Shown piece after piece: positions 18,102 to 30,157 of a stretch of DNA of 64,000 nucleotides. The first letter of the stretch is position 1; every line of letters starts with the position of its first letter. The DNA comes from Nymphaea colorata (taxonomy: Eukaryota; Streptophyta; Magnoliopsida; Nymphaeales; Nymphaeaceae): contig NC_045138.2 in the NCBI RefSeq assembly GCF_008831285.2, forward strand, positions 36,197,115 to 36,261,114, given 5' to 3'. The position numbers and the translations under genes are program-made. The notes beneath the pieces are model-generated. The model was given only the letters and a program-made list of their open reading frames with translations. It did not search any database and was not told the DNA's origin.

Positions 18102-19793
18102 GGGCACGTTTAATTGTCGGGTGAAATTTAATGGTAAATTTACCATAGTAAATTTTTCTAAAAAAATTTACACGATGAAATTTCTCCCTCTTTCAATCTG
18201 AGGTCTTGTTTGATACACATGAAGAATTTAACGTAGTAAATTTAACCATGTTTGATGCATACAAAAAAATTAACATGATAAATGTTGTTTTTTTTGTGTC
18301 TTCTCCTCTCCAAATTTGACATGCGAAGAAATTAGAAGATGATCTTCCAAACAACAAAATAATTAAGATGTATTCCCTACCATCCAAAAAACAACAAGGG
18401 CAAAATGTTGAGGGTGTATCACCACTAAAGGCATCACCAGTTTACCCTCAGTACTATCAAACACATTACTAAAACCCTCCACTAACACATTACTAAAACC
18501 CTCCACTAGAGGATATGCATTTTGTTGTGTTTGAGGAAAATGTTTTGTTTCTCAAGAGTTGCATCATATAGAGATTGTGTTTCTAATTATGAGCTAAACC
18601 CAAGTGAGATTTCCTGAAATATTTCCATCATTTTACAGGAGCTGAAGTTCTAAATTCATACCTATGGATCTTCGTGTTGTACTGATTAGAGCATTGTGCA
18701 TGCCTATTCAGTGCTTTTCCAATACGATGTTCATCTAGTAGAGTAGAATGATCCTACAAGCAGCTTCTGTATTTTTCTGTTTATACTCTCTCTCTGTCGC
18801 TTTATACAAATAGGTGCAGCAGTAAAACCATATGTAAGACTTGATATGAATTTGATGGTCATTCAATAAAATGGAGAAAAACAGAAAAATTTTTGCTTCA
18901 ACCAAAAGTGATAACTTTTTGAACATACATTCGAAAGTGAATATTTTGTGCATTTTTGAAACGATATTGATGGTACAAGTTTTTCATCAATACCGAACAC
19001 CTTCTGATGAAACAACAGTAAGAAGCTCAAAATAATCAAGTAGACTACCATACATCTTGCTGGCATGGAACATTTACCACTTCCCCAAATCCCCAAATCG
19101 GAACTCCAAAACGGAACTAAAATTGAACAAGAGAGGTGAAGAGAGAAAGAAGATGAACAAGAGAGGAGACGAGGGAGCAAAGGAACTGTCCATGAAAACA
19201 TACAATGGTTCACGCAAGATATCTCAAAAAACAAATAATCAATGTGCTAAAGCTAGGACAGAGATCAAGTTCAATTGTTCACACAATATAACTAACGTCA
19301 AAAATCAACACCGGCATTCCGAAATTGAGGGAAGAGCAAATGCAATCTTCTGTTTACCATATAACTAACAAAAATATTCAAGACAAAATGGAAGAAATCC
19401 TTCCACAAATATGGGTGTTAAGGAAGTCGGGGGTGACGGGCAAGCGCCGAAGATCCGGCGATTGAGGAAGACTGAGGAAGGGGTAATGGGAGTTACCGAA
19501 CGGAGGGGGGGAGAAATTTGTTCTCTTAGCGTGCCGGGAGAATCTCCGTCCGCCGCCGAGATGGAGTTGAGGATCGCCATGGTTGGGATGGGGAAACTGT
19601 GACGGTGAGAAGGCAGAATGCGAGGGAGGAGGAGAAGCAAGAGGGAAGAGGAAAGGTGCGACGGACTACGAGCCTTCCCTTTCGAGCGGGTGAAATTTCA
19701 CCCGCTCTTTTTTGCGTTAAACGGGTGAAGTTTCACCCCCTTTGATGCGTTTTCAATCACCCACCATATTTCACCCAACAATCAAACGGGCCC
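18102..19793. mobile_element. PIF/Harbinger-like non-autonomous DNA transposon
   Basis: The ends are inverted: left GGGCACGTTTAATTGTCGGG, right (reverse complement) GGGCCCGTTTGATTGTTGGG, followed on both sides by TGAAAT. TTA flanks both ends (18099-18101 and 19794-19796), the 3-bp target preference of PIF/Harbinger/Tourist elements. The 1,692-bp interior has no recognisable transposase. The right part holds palindromic GGGTGAAA motifs and a GC-rich minus-strand open frame (best ATG near 19583, reading MAILNSISAADGDS) that ends near 19365. This may be a leftover exon of the parent element or a captured host gene fragment. There is a hint of an older insertion near 18205-18480. Confidence 0.72.
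19684..19707. repeat. 24-bp perfect palindrome inside the transposon
   Basis: A perfect palindrome built on GGGTGAAATTTCACCC with four more paired bases at each side, about 90 bp inside the right end. A near-copy with one change lies near 19723-19740. The same GGGTGAAAT word forms part of both terminal repeats, so these may be subterminal transposase sites. Confidence 0.85.
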
Positions 19794-19796
19794 TTA

Positions 19797-21591
19797 ATGC
19801 ACACACAAAATTTAGAGAATAAGTACAAACACAGCTAAGCTCCAAATATTGTTAAACTAAAAATTAATTTTGCTTATGATGAATTCAACAGGCCCATGAG
19901 TTTTCCTTTTCTAAGAAAATATGAGCAAGATAACAAGGTTAAAAATACTTAGCTCGTATTAATATGGTTAACTGTGCATAATGCTATCGAATACAATCAA
20001 AGAGCGTCGGGGAGTTTGATGATTTCAACAAGATTCTGATCCTAAACTAAGAAACAATTTGCTATCAAATTTGAAAAGATCCAAAATTCGGGCCTCACCA
20101 CAGAGATCCATTCCCAAGTGATATGTTAAATTTAGGTGAGATGTTCGGAGCATTGGCTCCGCTTGGTCCTCGCTGAAATACAGTCAGATGAATGACACTT
20201 TGAAGATTCAATCATAAGTCATAACCCAAAAAAACATAAATACGGCCAAAGACTACAGCACCAACAAAATCACTAGTTCCTAAGAAGACAGAAACCAGAT
20301 GAAGCCGCTATACGACTGACGATCTTAATGTGAACCGTCGTGGGGAGTCCTCAACGGTGTTTGAGGTCAAGAAGGTTACTCACCGGGTAACCTCATCCTC
20401 TCTGAAAAAGATGAAAAAAAGCTTAAAAAGAAGAGGTATTTTCATTCCACAAGCAAGCGGAGAGCCATGATAACATTAAGTGACAAATGTAAAATGGCAA
20501 ACAGAACTGGAAACGATTTAATGAACATAAGAACAATTTTACCTCTCTCTGCCCACTCATGTCGTCCAAGTGGTTAGGGTGGGTCCAGAACCCCATCTTA
20601 GCCAGGATTGGTTACAGATGGCTTGCCTTGTAAGTGTTCTTTGAAGGCCATGGGGATTAGGTTACAAACAGATCGGATCTGGTATCTGGATTTCGTTTTG
20701 TTACAAACACACACACACAGAGATAGAGATCTCAATTATGGGAAGTCAATGTTTGATCATGGCCTGTATCTTGAACAAGGAATGGTCTATTTTATTTGTT
20801 TATTTTTTCCTTTAGGGACAGCCTAAACACGTAGCCTCTGCCTCACAGTTTGACAACATAGCTTTAGCTCTGCAGGTGCAGATAAACATGATTTCATCAA
20901 TAAAACATAATGATTTGTGTTTAACTATATGATATAAGAAATATGCTCAGCGTAGACAAAAAAGAAAAATAGGAACTATTGTGCAACAAGATCATAGGGA
21001 GAGCATCTAGATGAGTATGGAGAACAAGAATTCAGTTTAACATGCATTATAAAACAGTAAACGAACTGCTAAAGTAACATTGATTCATGTTATCAAAAAA
21101 AAAAAAAAAAATAGTAATTCACGTTAAGCATGTCAAACATAATTTATGTTACCAGTTAATATAGAAGTAACCAACCATGAATTACAGCAATATGTACATA
21201 CTAGTAGAAGTATTGATGTGAATGCAGAAAAAATGAAAACAAGGTGAATTACTCACCAAAATCTTACCCCATTCCCATAAAAGAGCACTGTTCTGATAAC
21301 TGTGAAAATGACGTCCTTTTGCAAAACCGCACTCAAGTGTCAAGTTCTTCCCTTTTCAGGTGTTTGAGCAAAAAAAGCCCCAGTTGTTGGAAGAAATAGA
21401 GGCACCACTAGGAGAAGTATTTCTTTGTGATACAGATGCTACTTTGAGTCCTAATCCAGCCCAATAAGTGTTCGAGATAGCCAAGAAATAGACCTCATTT
21501 AACACTCGTATATGGCTCAGTATATTTACATGCATTTCATGTAAAAAAATAGGAATCACCTACTTCACGCATTTTCCTGAAAATTGACAGC
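19797..21591. other. Spacer between the transposon and the PWWP gene
   Basis: AT-rich with no recognisable coding exon. It contains a short hairpin (GGTTAC...GTAACC near 20374-20393), an AC microsatellite near 20706-20720 and an A run near 21095. The PWWP gene 3' UTR should occupy the right end. Confidence 0.5.
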
Positions 21592-24500
21592 TCATTCATC
21601 AGGCTTTCTGAAGGAGCTTCTGAGTTCATGGATAAGCATTTCATAATATGACTGCAGGCCCACAGAGCCTCTTGTGTCATTAATTAGTTGCTCACAGTCC
21701 TTCAAGAGAGATAACATCTTTTGTTGATAAAGACCACTCTCTTTTCTTAATGAATGATTACAGAGCAAGGTTAAGGGGCTCATAATGCTTTCTGCCGGTA
21801 AACAGGATTGGCCGTCCACTGAGAATGTTACTTTCGAAGATTTAGGTTGACCCTTCTCGCCTGGTTGATTGAGCTTCCTGAGACATGATTTGACATTGGA
21901 AATCGGCCATAATCGTGCCCTGTTGGTATAATCATAATCTTTTAGTTGTTGCTCGTCTATATATAGACTTTGATCATCATTTCCACTTTCCCCGCTTTTA
22001 GGCTTTCCAACAATATCAGTGCAGTTGTATCCCTGCACTCTATGTGTTGATTTTGCAGGCCTACTGACCCAGAATTTAATATTGGCCTGACCAAACAAGA
22101 CCTTCTCTCTCGCAAACTTGAAAGCAGCCTCAGCATCAGCATGTCTTTGAAAACATACTTGGCCTGAACCTGTATAAAAGAAAACTCTGGTTTTTAAACA
22201 ATCTATTGGCCCAAATTTCCCAAATGTCTTCATCAACTGGTCTTGAGAAGGAAGCTCAAAATTCTTTGGAAATTTCATGTGCAGATATGAACCAACTTCA
22301 TGACTTTCAGGAGAAATAAAGAACCTCCTAATTTTCGTGCATTCAGTTGGACTCCTTGCTGGTAACTGCACATCGTCAACACTTCTGCTCAATCCACCTC
22401 TTGTCAAAGGACTTGCATACCAATTACTTAGTAAGACCGCACCACAAGGCTTTCTAAGCTTGTGTAGTGAATTAGCAGCAGGGATTTCATCTGATTTTCT
22501 CTTTCGGGGAAAGCTGTTCCCAAAGCATTTTGACAAATCAGTGTGAGATGTGGTCTCACTGAACATACTCACATTCTGTGCACAACCAGAACCATTAGTT
22601 TGAGGAATTGCATAAGTGGCTGTACTTGAGAAGCATTGGTTTTTCGACTTGGTGTCATTTTCTGGAGCTACATTTTTTTCTTTCTGGCTGTCATCTGGAA
22701 CTCCATCCATAATAGCACGACTATTAGGCCAAGTTTCTGATAGTGAATGAGAGACCAATCGCTCATGATTGTTGCTCATTCCGTGCCTATATTCTGCAGC
22801 ACTGGAGCCATAGATTTTCTCATACGAAGCTACTCTGTACCTCAAGAACGCACGCTTTGCAGAAGTTGAATGTTCTCCACCAAAAAATGGATCACATGCA
22901 AGGCAACGGAGGAATAAATACATTTCACCAAGCAGTGTTTTCACGCTGGAACTGCAAAACTGCCCTTGAGCAATTGATAATGAGTTACAAAGCTCGGTGG
23001 CATAATCAAGATCATGTTGATCAGTTGCCATTTGTATTGGCAATCCACCATCTGAATTTGCACCTCTATTGTCTGTGGTCAAGCTGACATTTGGAATTCT
23101 ATCTGTAGCAGCACTCTGGCTGTCGCCTGGCATAGCTGTAGCAGAAATGTAGTTGGTACAACTTTTTGTCAATAATGATCCAGAGTCTGCGTGTTCAAGG
23201 CTTTTGCACAAGCCAGGCCTAAGCTTATTAACTGCAGGGAATGCTTTATTGCTCTCTCGCTCAAAAATTCGGCTTAAAATTGCATCATCAGGAACAGCAG
23301 AACAAGGAAAAATTTTGACTGTGTCTCTTTCATGAGGAACTGCACCAACTTCAAAAGTATCTTTCTTAGCATGACAATCACTAGTGGTACCATTTCCTCG
23401 TTCTGTAACAGATGGAAGAACTATGCTGTTCTCTCTAGTTGAATTTTCACTTGATTTTAAATGCCGATTCAAGATGCCATCTGAGAATTTTAGATTAGTA
23501 ATATTGAGAAAAGTTACAGCTCTGTACCTCAAGAATGCTTTTGATACAAAAGCCGCACAGACTGTCCCAGAGAAAGGGTCCAGTGCGAGGCACCGTAAAT
23601 GTGCCAATGTGTCAAGTAGAGATGGCATTTTATTGTTGACAGAGTTGCATTCCCAGGAAGGTAAGGTGCTGATATGCTGACGAGATCTGCTTAAAATATC
23701 ACTGTCAGGTACATTGGAAAAGGAGGATCTTACCGCCCTATATCTTAATAATGTTTTGCACACAAAAGCCGCATTCTCTGGATCATAAAAAGGGTCCAAT
23801 GCAAGGCAATGCAAATGGGTCAATGCCTCACACAGAGATGGCATGTTGGCCTCAAAAGAAAGGTTGCCATGAACGTTTAATATAACTTTATTAACTGCAT
23901 TGAATGCTGTACCGGTCTCTTGCTCAGAAGTTCTGCTTAGCATTGCATCATCAAGGACAGAAGAACTGCAGACACCTTTGACTTTGTCTCTTTCATAAGG
24001 AATTGCACCAACTCCAAAAACATCTTTCTTAGCATGACAATTACTAATGGTACCATTTCTTTGTTCCATAACAGATGGAAGAGCTGTGCTGGCCTCTCTA
24101 GTTGCGTTTTTGCCAGATCTAAAATGGCGATTCAAGGTGCCCTCTGAGAACTTCAGATTAGCAATATTGAGAAAAGTTACAGCTCTGTACCTTAAGAACG
24201 CTTTGGATACAAAAGCCACACAGGCTGCCCCAGAGAAAGGGTCCAGTGCAAGGCACCGTAAATGTGTCAGTGTGTCAAGTAGAGATGGCATCTTGGTGCC
24301 AACAGAGCTGAATTCCTCGGATGCCATGGTGGTCATACACTGACAAGGTCTGCTTAACATGTCACTGTTAGGAACACTGGGAAAGGAAGAATATTTGAGG
24401 TTTTCTCTTCCACCGAGAGTGCTACTTATCTCAAAACTATCCTTCTTAAAAGCATGTAAAATGGTGGCATAGTTTCCAGGTTCTGCAACATATGAAGGGG

Positions 24501-27489
24501 ATACAGAAATCTTTGGCTCTGTGCTGTTGCTACATTCACAATGACGGTCCAAGGTGACTTCTAAACATTTTAGATTGGGAATGTTCAGAAAAGTTATATC
24601 TCTGTACCTCAAAAATGCTTCGAATACAAATGCCACACCATCTGAGTCATAGAAAGGGTCCAGTGCAAGGCGATGTAAATGTGTCAAGGTCTCAAATAGA
24701 GATGGCAAATTGGTCTCAATAAAAATCTGTTGCTGAGGATTTATTCTGAATTCATTAGCTCGACTGCATGCAGTCTTGATCCTATGATCAGAAAGAAACT
24801 CCACATCATCTGCATTTGTTTCCTCATCCACGTCAATGTGTTCATGTGTTCCAGAAACTTGTGGCCCAGACTGATCATTGGACGAAAAACTGCTAAAGTC
24901 CATTTCATTTGTGACACAGAAACCCAAATCCAATTTATCTTCCTCACTTTCTTCAATCCCTTTGATTTCTTCCTGCAAGAGTGTCTTATTTCTTGATTTG
25001 TCATGGGACTCTCCAAAGCTCAAGAGAATATTTGATTTTTGCATATCATTCCACTGAAATTCCTCTCTATGCAGTGGTTGCTCGCAAACTTTATCCTTCT
25101 CTTTTTCCTTTCGTTCCACGATCATCAAGTTGTTCTTTGCCCCTTCCTCTCCTTCCCCATCTTCTTCCTCGTCTACCTCCATCTGGTTTTCCACTTCTTC
25201 TGCTGCTACTTCGACCATCAGACTATTGCTGCTTCTATAAGCCCTGTAACACAATTCATTATCTGCCAGACTACTGGCAAGTGGCTCTGCTTCCCAATTA
25301 CCTGATAAACAATTCAGACAATGAAAACCTCATATAGCAAGTTCATGATCTCATCCTCCTACTTTTGGGGGACATGAAACAAAATTGTGAAACCGATATA
25401 ATGAAGCAAGTATAGAATAGATACAACAAGAGTTCAACATGAAGGGCGTCCAGAATCAAATGAGGCAGAAAATTTGAATACTGGAAGAAGAGAAAAAGCA
25501 GCAACAGCTGACAAATATACAAACTACGTAAGCAGACGTTCATCCTGTATGCTTCACAAACTTACCTTCGTCAGATTCATCAGCACGCTCCATTTCTGTG
25601 AGCCTCATTGTTTCCTTGTAAATCCAGTCGGGCGTAATTGAGACAACACGCCGATAGGCATTGGCCTGAGCAATTGCTCTATTTGCACCAACAGTGTCTG
25701 ACTCACAAATGAAAACAGAAAGAGCGGCCTTCTGAAGAAAACCCAGCATCTCCAGAGGCCGAAACTCGGCCCTTGCCTTGTTGATTTGCTCCAGCGTATG
25801 ATGGCTAGACTTACTATATCCAGGAACATCAACGACTGCACTTTTCTCATTTTCATTAAAGTTTACAAGTCCCTCGCACGAACAAATTAAACCTAATGCT
25901 GCCCGCTTACCTAACTCCTCCAAAGCATTATCAATTGCAACCTTCAATTGTCCTACTGCATTCTTCGATTTCTCAACATAATTTTCTTCGAAAGGAAGAA
26001 CTTGGAAGTCGTTTAGCCAGCATAACTTATCCTGACCAAAGATAGGGACCAAAACCTTCGATTTATTTGCCATAAAAACCCATCCAGGCCACCATTCTTC
26101 TTCCGATGAATTTGCCCAAACAATATCGCCTGCCCCCAGTCTCTCTACACCTCCCTCGCCTCTCGTCCTCTTTACTGAAACCTCACAGTGAGCAAATTCA
26201 GAGGCATATCTCTTTCTTTGCTTCATGCTCGGAGCATTTTGTTTTTCCTTTATAACTAATTCAGCATCCTCCTCATCTTCCACCTCTCCCTCTTCCCTGG
26301 ACACCTGGCGATCATGCGTCCCCTCAGGAACCACATATTCATTCTCTTCTGTCTTCTTGCACTTATTCTTCCTCTTCCTCCTCCTCCTCCTCTTCTTCTT
26401 CTTTCCTATAACACTAATTTCCTCCTCCTCATCCGAAACCAGAGAATTTAAACAAAGCATTCGCTGTTTGCAACCACCAACTTCCTCTTCCACTAATTCA
26501 GTATACTCCTCATCTTCCACCTCTCCATCTTCCCTGGACACCTGGCGATCATGCGTCCCCTCAGGAACCATATATTCATTCTCTTCTATCTTCTTACACT
26601 TCTTCTTCCTCTCCCTCTTCCTCCTCCTCCTCTTCTTCTTCTTCTTTCCTATAACACTAGTTTCCTCTCCCTCATCCGAAACCAGAGAATCTAAACAAGG
26701 CCTCCTCTGTTTGCAACCACCAACTTCCTCTTCCACTAATTCAGTATACTCCTCATCTTCCACCTCTCCATCTTCCCTGGACACCTGGCGATCATGCGTC
26801 CCCTCAGGAACCATATATTCATTCTCTTCTATCTTCTTACACTTCTTCTTCCTCTTCCTCTTCCTCTTCCTCCTCCTCCTCTTCTTCTTCTTCTTTCCTA
26901 TAACACTAGTTTCCTCTCCCTCATCCGAAACCAGAGAATCTAAACAAGGCCTCCTCTGTTTGCAACCACCAACTTCCTCTTCCTCAAAAACACAACTGGG
27001 ACCAAAGTTCCTAATCTTCGTTTCTCCAATTGGAACCCCGGATTCAAAACCATCGGTACGAAGATTACACTCCGGAAAATCTCGAGAAACCAAATGATTA
27101 TCACAGACATCATCATCGTAAACCATAGTCTTCCTTTTCCCACTCGAAACCCTAAAATCCAAACTAACTGCATGCCTTCTCTTGATTCCACGTCTCGTAC
27201 GAACTTGAGAAACCAACAACCTGCCCTCGTCATCGTTGCCTTCGGCGGCGTCGCGGATACATACACCACCACCTTCATAACGGTGAGATAAGCTCCTAAT
27301 TCCCCTTTCCCCGTACTCAGAATCTCCAGAAACTCGAGAACCACTTGCCCAAGATTTCCCGAGCATTCTACCCGCCAAAATGTTCGCCGAAGAGATTTGA
27401 TCATCACGATAGTCACAGCCGTCGTCGTCCAACACCGCCATTCCCTTTTCCCATCCAGTCGTTGAGAAAGGTTTTGAAATCGTCATCAA
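21592..27489 (-). CDS. Giant PWWP-domain / RRM-like chromatin protein with internal repeats
   Basis: Two exons: 27489-25566 and 25301-21592. The junction gives SDEG|NWEAEPL in phase; 5,634 nt, 1,877 residues. Order: acidic and charged N-terminus; three copies of a 79-81 residue repeat with Lys/Arg runs, probably nuclear localisation signals (about residues 170-410); PWWP domain at about 450-515 (GDIVWANSSEEEWWPGWVF); a helical stretch ending AALGLICSC; then from about 830 five copies of a LALDPF...AFLRYRAV module; and an RRM-like fold at about 1645-1724 (FPKNFELPSQDQLMKTFGKF...VFFYTGSGQVCFQ). PWWP domains bind methylated histone tails and DNA. The PWWP plus RRM-like order matches plant PDP proteins, which work with PRC2 and H3K36/H3K27 methylation control; that role is inferred. 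The repeats make it much longer than relatives as I recall them. Confidence 0.88.
22810..24712 (-). repeat. Five-copy LALDPF/LRYR protein module with higher-order duplication
   Basis: Modules at about 24567-24712, 24150-24295, 23730-23855, 23490-23632 and 22810-22945. Each reads roughly LxxLTHLxxLALDPFxx then AFVxxAFLRYRAVTFLN. Copies 2 and 4 are very close (KMPSLLDTLTHLRCLALDPF against KMPSLLDTLAHLRCLALDPF), and their following spacers also match (NCHAKKDVFGVGAIPYERD against DCHAKKDTFEVGAVPHERD). So a unit of about 660 bp was duplicated after the first copies arose. Copy 5 is the most diverged and lies nearest the RRM-like domain; it may be the ancestral one. Confidence 0.9.
26255..26990 (-). 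repeat. Three-copy 237-243 bp coding repeat with Lys/Arg tracts
   Basis: Units begin near 26255, 26492 and 26735, differing by whole codons (79 and 81). Each encodes EEEVGGCKQR, a SLVSDE segment, a run of Lys/Arg, then EENEYMVPEGTHDRQVSRE. The two units nearest the N-terminus are almost identical except for the length of the basic run. The antisense strand is open across the array for 290 codons, which is an artefact of codon bias. Confidence 0.92.
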
Positions 27490-30157
27490 CAGCGGGCAAA
27501 ATCCCAGATTCGCCTGGAATCAACTAAAACTCCCGAAACCCAAACTCTAAACTACATGAGCTATGAATTTAAAGCAAAAAACGCTGCCACCCACCATCTT
27601 CATTTTCCTCCTCCTCGGCGCCCTCAGCATCATCCAGCGAGCAGCCTCAAGACGCTCACCCTGAGAAAGTCGCATCGACCGCCAAAAAAATCATGGGACC
27701 GCATGGTCTTCGTGAAGCTCCCTGAACTCGGGGCTTGGAGCCAATTGATCGGAACCCGGATCGCCGGGGTTGCGGTGGTGTAGAACTGGGCATGAAGCCC
27801 TAGACGGTTGAACCACCGTTGGTGAACCGAAACTCGAGATTCGGATTTTGGAATCTGAGGTTTAGGGTTAGAGGAAGCCGACTCGGTCTCCCGGCCGCAT
27901 CTCCTCCGTTTCCCGCCACGACAGGCAGAGTCAGACAGGCAATCCGTCGAAGTGTCTCAGGCACTGTGAAATTTTGATCGTCCGTCCGTGAAAATAGTTA
28001 ATCGGTGCGCCCGCGTTGTCCGAACAACTGGTCGTGACCGGGGACAGAAGGACACGAATGAATGTCATTGAAAAGTAAAAATTATTGACACATCAAAAGT
28101 TATTATGATGTATAATTTATAAATTTGGTCCTATATAAAAATTATGTATTACCGTCAGGCTACTTTAGTCATGTTTCTCTCACTTTGGGTTAAAGGCATT
28201 TTAAGAATGGGGAAAAATTCTATGGAAAACTGAGTTTTTTTATTTTGATTAAAATCTCTTACAAGCAGCCTAATGTAATGGATGCAACAAGATTTCATAT
28301 TATTTATCTTTAAAAATTAATGATTATTTTAAAAAAAATCTTCACATAATTGTACAAGCTTAAAAGTATGGTTATAAAGAAAAGTACATCTCACCTTTTA
28401 TTGTTTCAATTCACTCTTTTTCTACCGCATATATGCCATAGCATTCATCACTACTAAAGCGTGTGGAATTTTTCACATAACCTCATTTATATATATATAT
28501 ATGCGAAGATAATATTTCACACTCAGCTATGTGGAAAGATAGTATTTCACATTCAACTTAAATAGTGCTCTAATTGGGTATTTATTGTCCTTCTCTTGTA
28601 CACATTTAAGATTTGAAGTGACTCTTCGAAATGTACTTTTTTTGTAACGGGCATGATTTATTTGTCTTTCTATTATTAACAATTTTCATGCACAAAATCT
28701 GAATCATTACTCCTAAATTATCTTAAAACAAATAATATGCTTAATTCCCTATCCACATTGATATTTTTAAAAGATCCTTATATATATAATGAATCAACGT
28801 AGACCAACTAAATGACAAATTCATTGGCTTGTCTTTTGCATTTTGGGGAATAAGCAACTTTTAAACTCATGCATATTCTAACCGTAGGGAGATCCAAACA
28901 AAGTACCAAGCTTTTATCTTCTTTCCGTTGAAGATCTCACGTCTAATCTCACAACCCAATAGCAAAAGTTGCTTAATATGTGGATCTCACCTAATAAAAG
29001 CCAAATAAGAAAAGGGCAATTACCAGATGCTGGTAGCCATTTTTTAGCGGAAGGTTGTGCCTTGTGTGCAAAAAGCAGCAACTTTTGGATGTCTGACGCT
29101 TGTTTGGCATAAAACATTATGTAACTACCCTAAATATTAAAGTAGGTTTATGAACCACCTACTCCAATATTTACTCCAATATTTAAAGCAGATTCATGAA
29201 ATAGTCATACAATGTTCGTCATAACAGATGGCCCCAAAAAGGACTGGAGAAAGATGAGGGGCAATTGGGCATACAGTGAAAAAAAAAAATTGATGCATTT
29301 TATACACAATTTGCATGCCTCTCACTTTGGGATGATTGGTGCGTTTAGTATGAACACATCTAAGGCATGTCCGAGAAAGAAGCGCTCTCAAGTATATGAA
29401 CTGTCTAACGCTGCCGGCGTTCTCATGTTAGAATGGAGCAACATTAGTCAGATTTTCTTTTGCCAAACGTTTAATTCAAGACTAGAGAGAACGTCCAATC
29501 TTAAATTAATAGATCTCAAAATGGGGGAACCATGATATTAGATTTAGTAGAAGGTAATCAGACGCCTTGTTTGCTTTTAACATTATTTTATTCTGAACAT
29601 ATGCTCGAGATCTTCGTGAGCCGAAACTTACTAGTCAGAGGCTTGGATTTCACTTCACTTCAACTTCCGTCATCACGAGAACCTGTTTACATACCGAAAT
29701 AAACGGACCTAATTACGCGTTCAAAGAGCTCTCCAACGCGAGAGTGCGAGGAGAGAAAAAATTCTCTCCAATGTCCAAAGACAAGAATTCTAAACGTACA
29801 GGGATGTTGCGTGGTTTGTTCTTTTACGAGGAAGGAAGACTACCAATGGTCCAAAAGTCCATGCCACGTAATAAGCGCTACCAAGATGGTCTTCGTTGAT
29901 TTTTACGTCGTGGTGGTTGCTCTGCCTTTTCGTTCTAGAGAGAGAATGGAAGAAGAAACGTGGCGAGAAAGATAGAGGAAGAGCATATTTGCTGCTCGAT
30001 CTTGCTGATGAACGAAGCGAGATCCCAAGGTGGCAGTCGCCGTCAATTCCGACCAGTGTGGCCAACATTCATCTGCTTGTGAATCTGTGATCCGATCTCG
30101 TCTCCCCATAGAACCTTCTTTGGAGGAACTGACAGTTCGAGAATTTGTCAATCAAGA
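27490..30157. other. Divergent intergenic region between the PWWP and DHHC genes
   Basis: 27490-27980 is GC-rich and probably promoter and leader of the PWWP gene. 28050-29200 is strongly AT-rich with short ATAT runs and a repeated pair of phrases near 28508-28560 (AGATAATATTTCACACTCAG and AGATAGTATTTCACATTCAA). 29850-30157 is probably the leader of the DHHC gene. No further gene is supported. Confidence 0.55.

Noticed and set aside
18205-18480. A second transposon nested in the Harbinger-like element
   Set aside because: Only the short word GTTTGATA recurs in inverted order; the boundaries cannot be fixed.
26225-27097. Plus-strand 290-codon frame rich in Ser and Phe
   Set aside because: Antisense shadow of the Lys/Arg-rich repeats in the PWWP gene.
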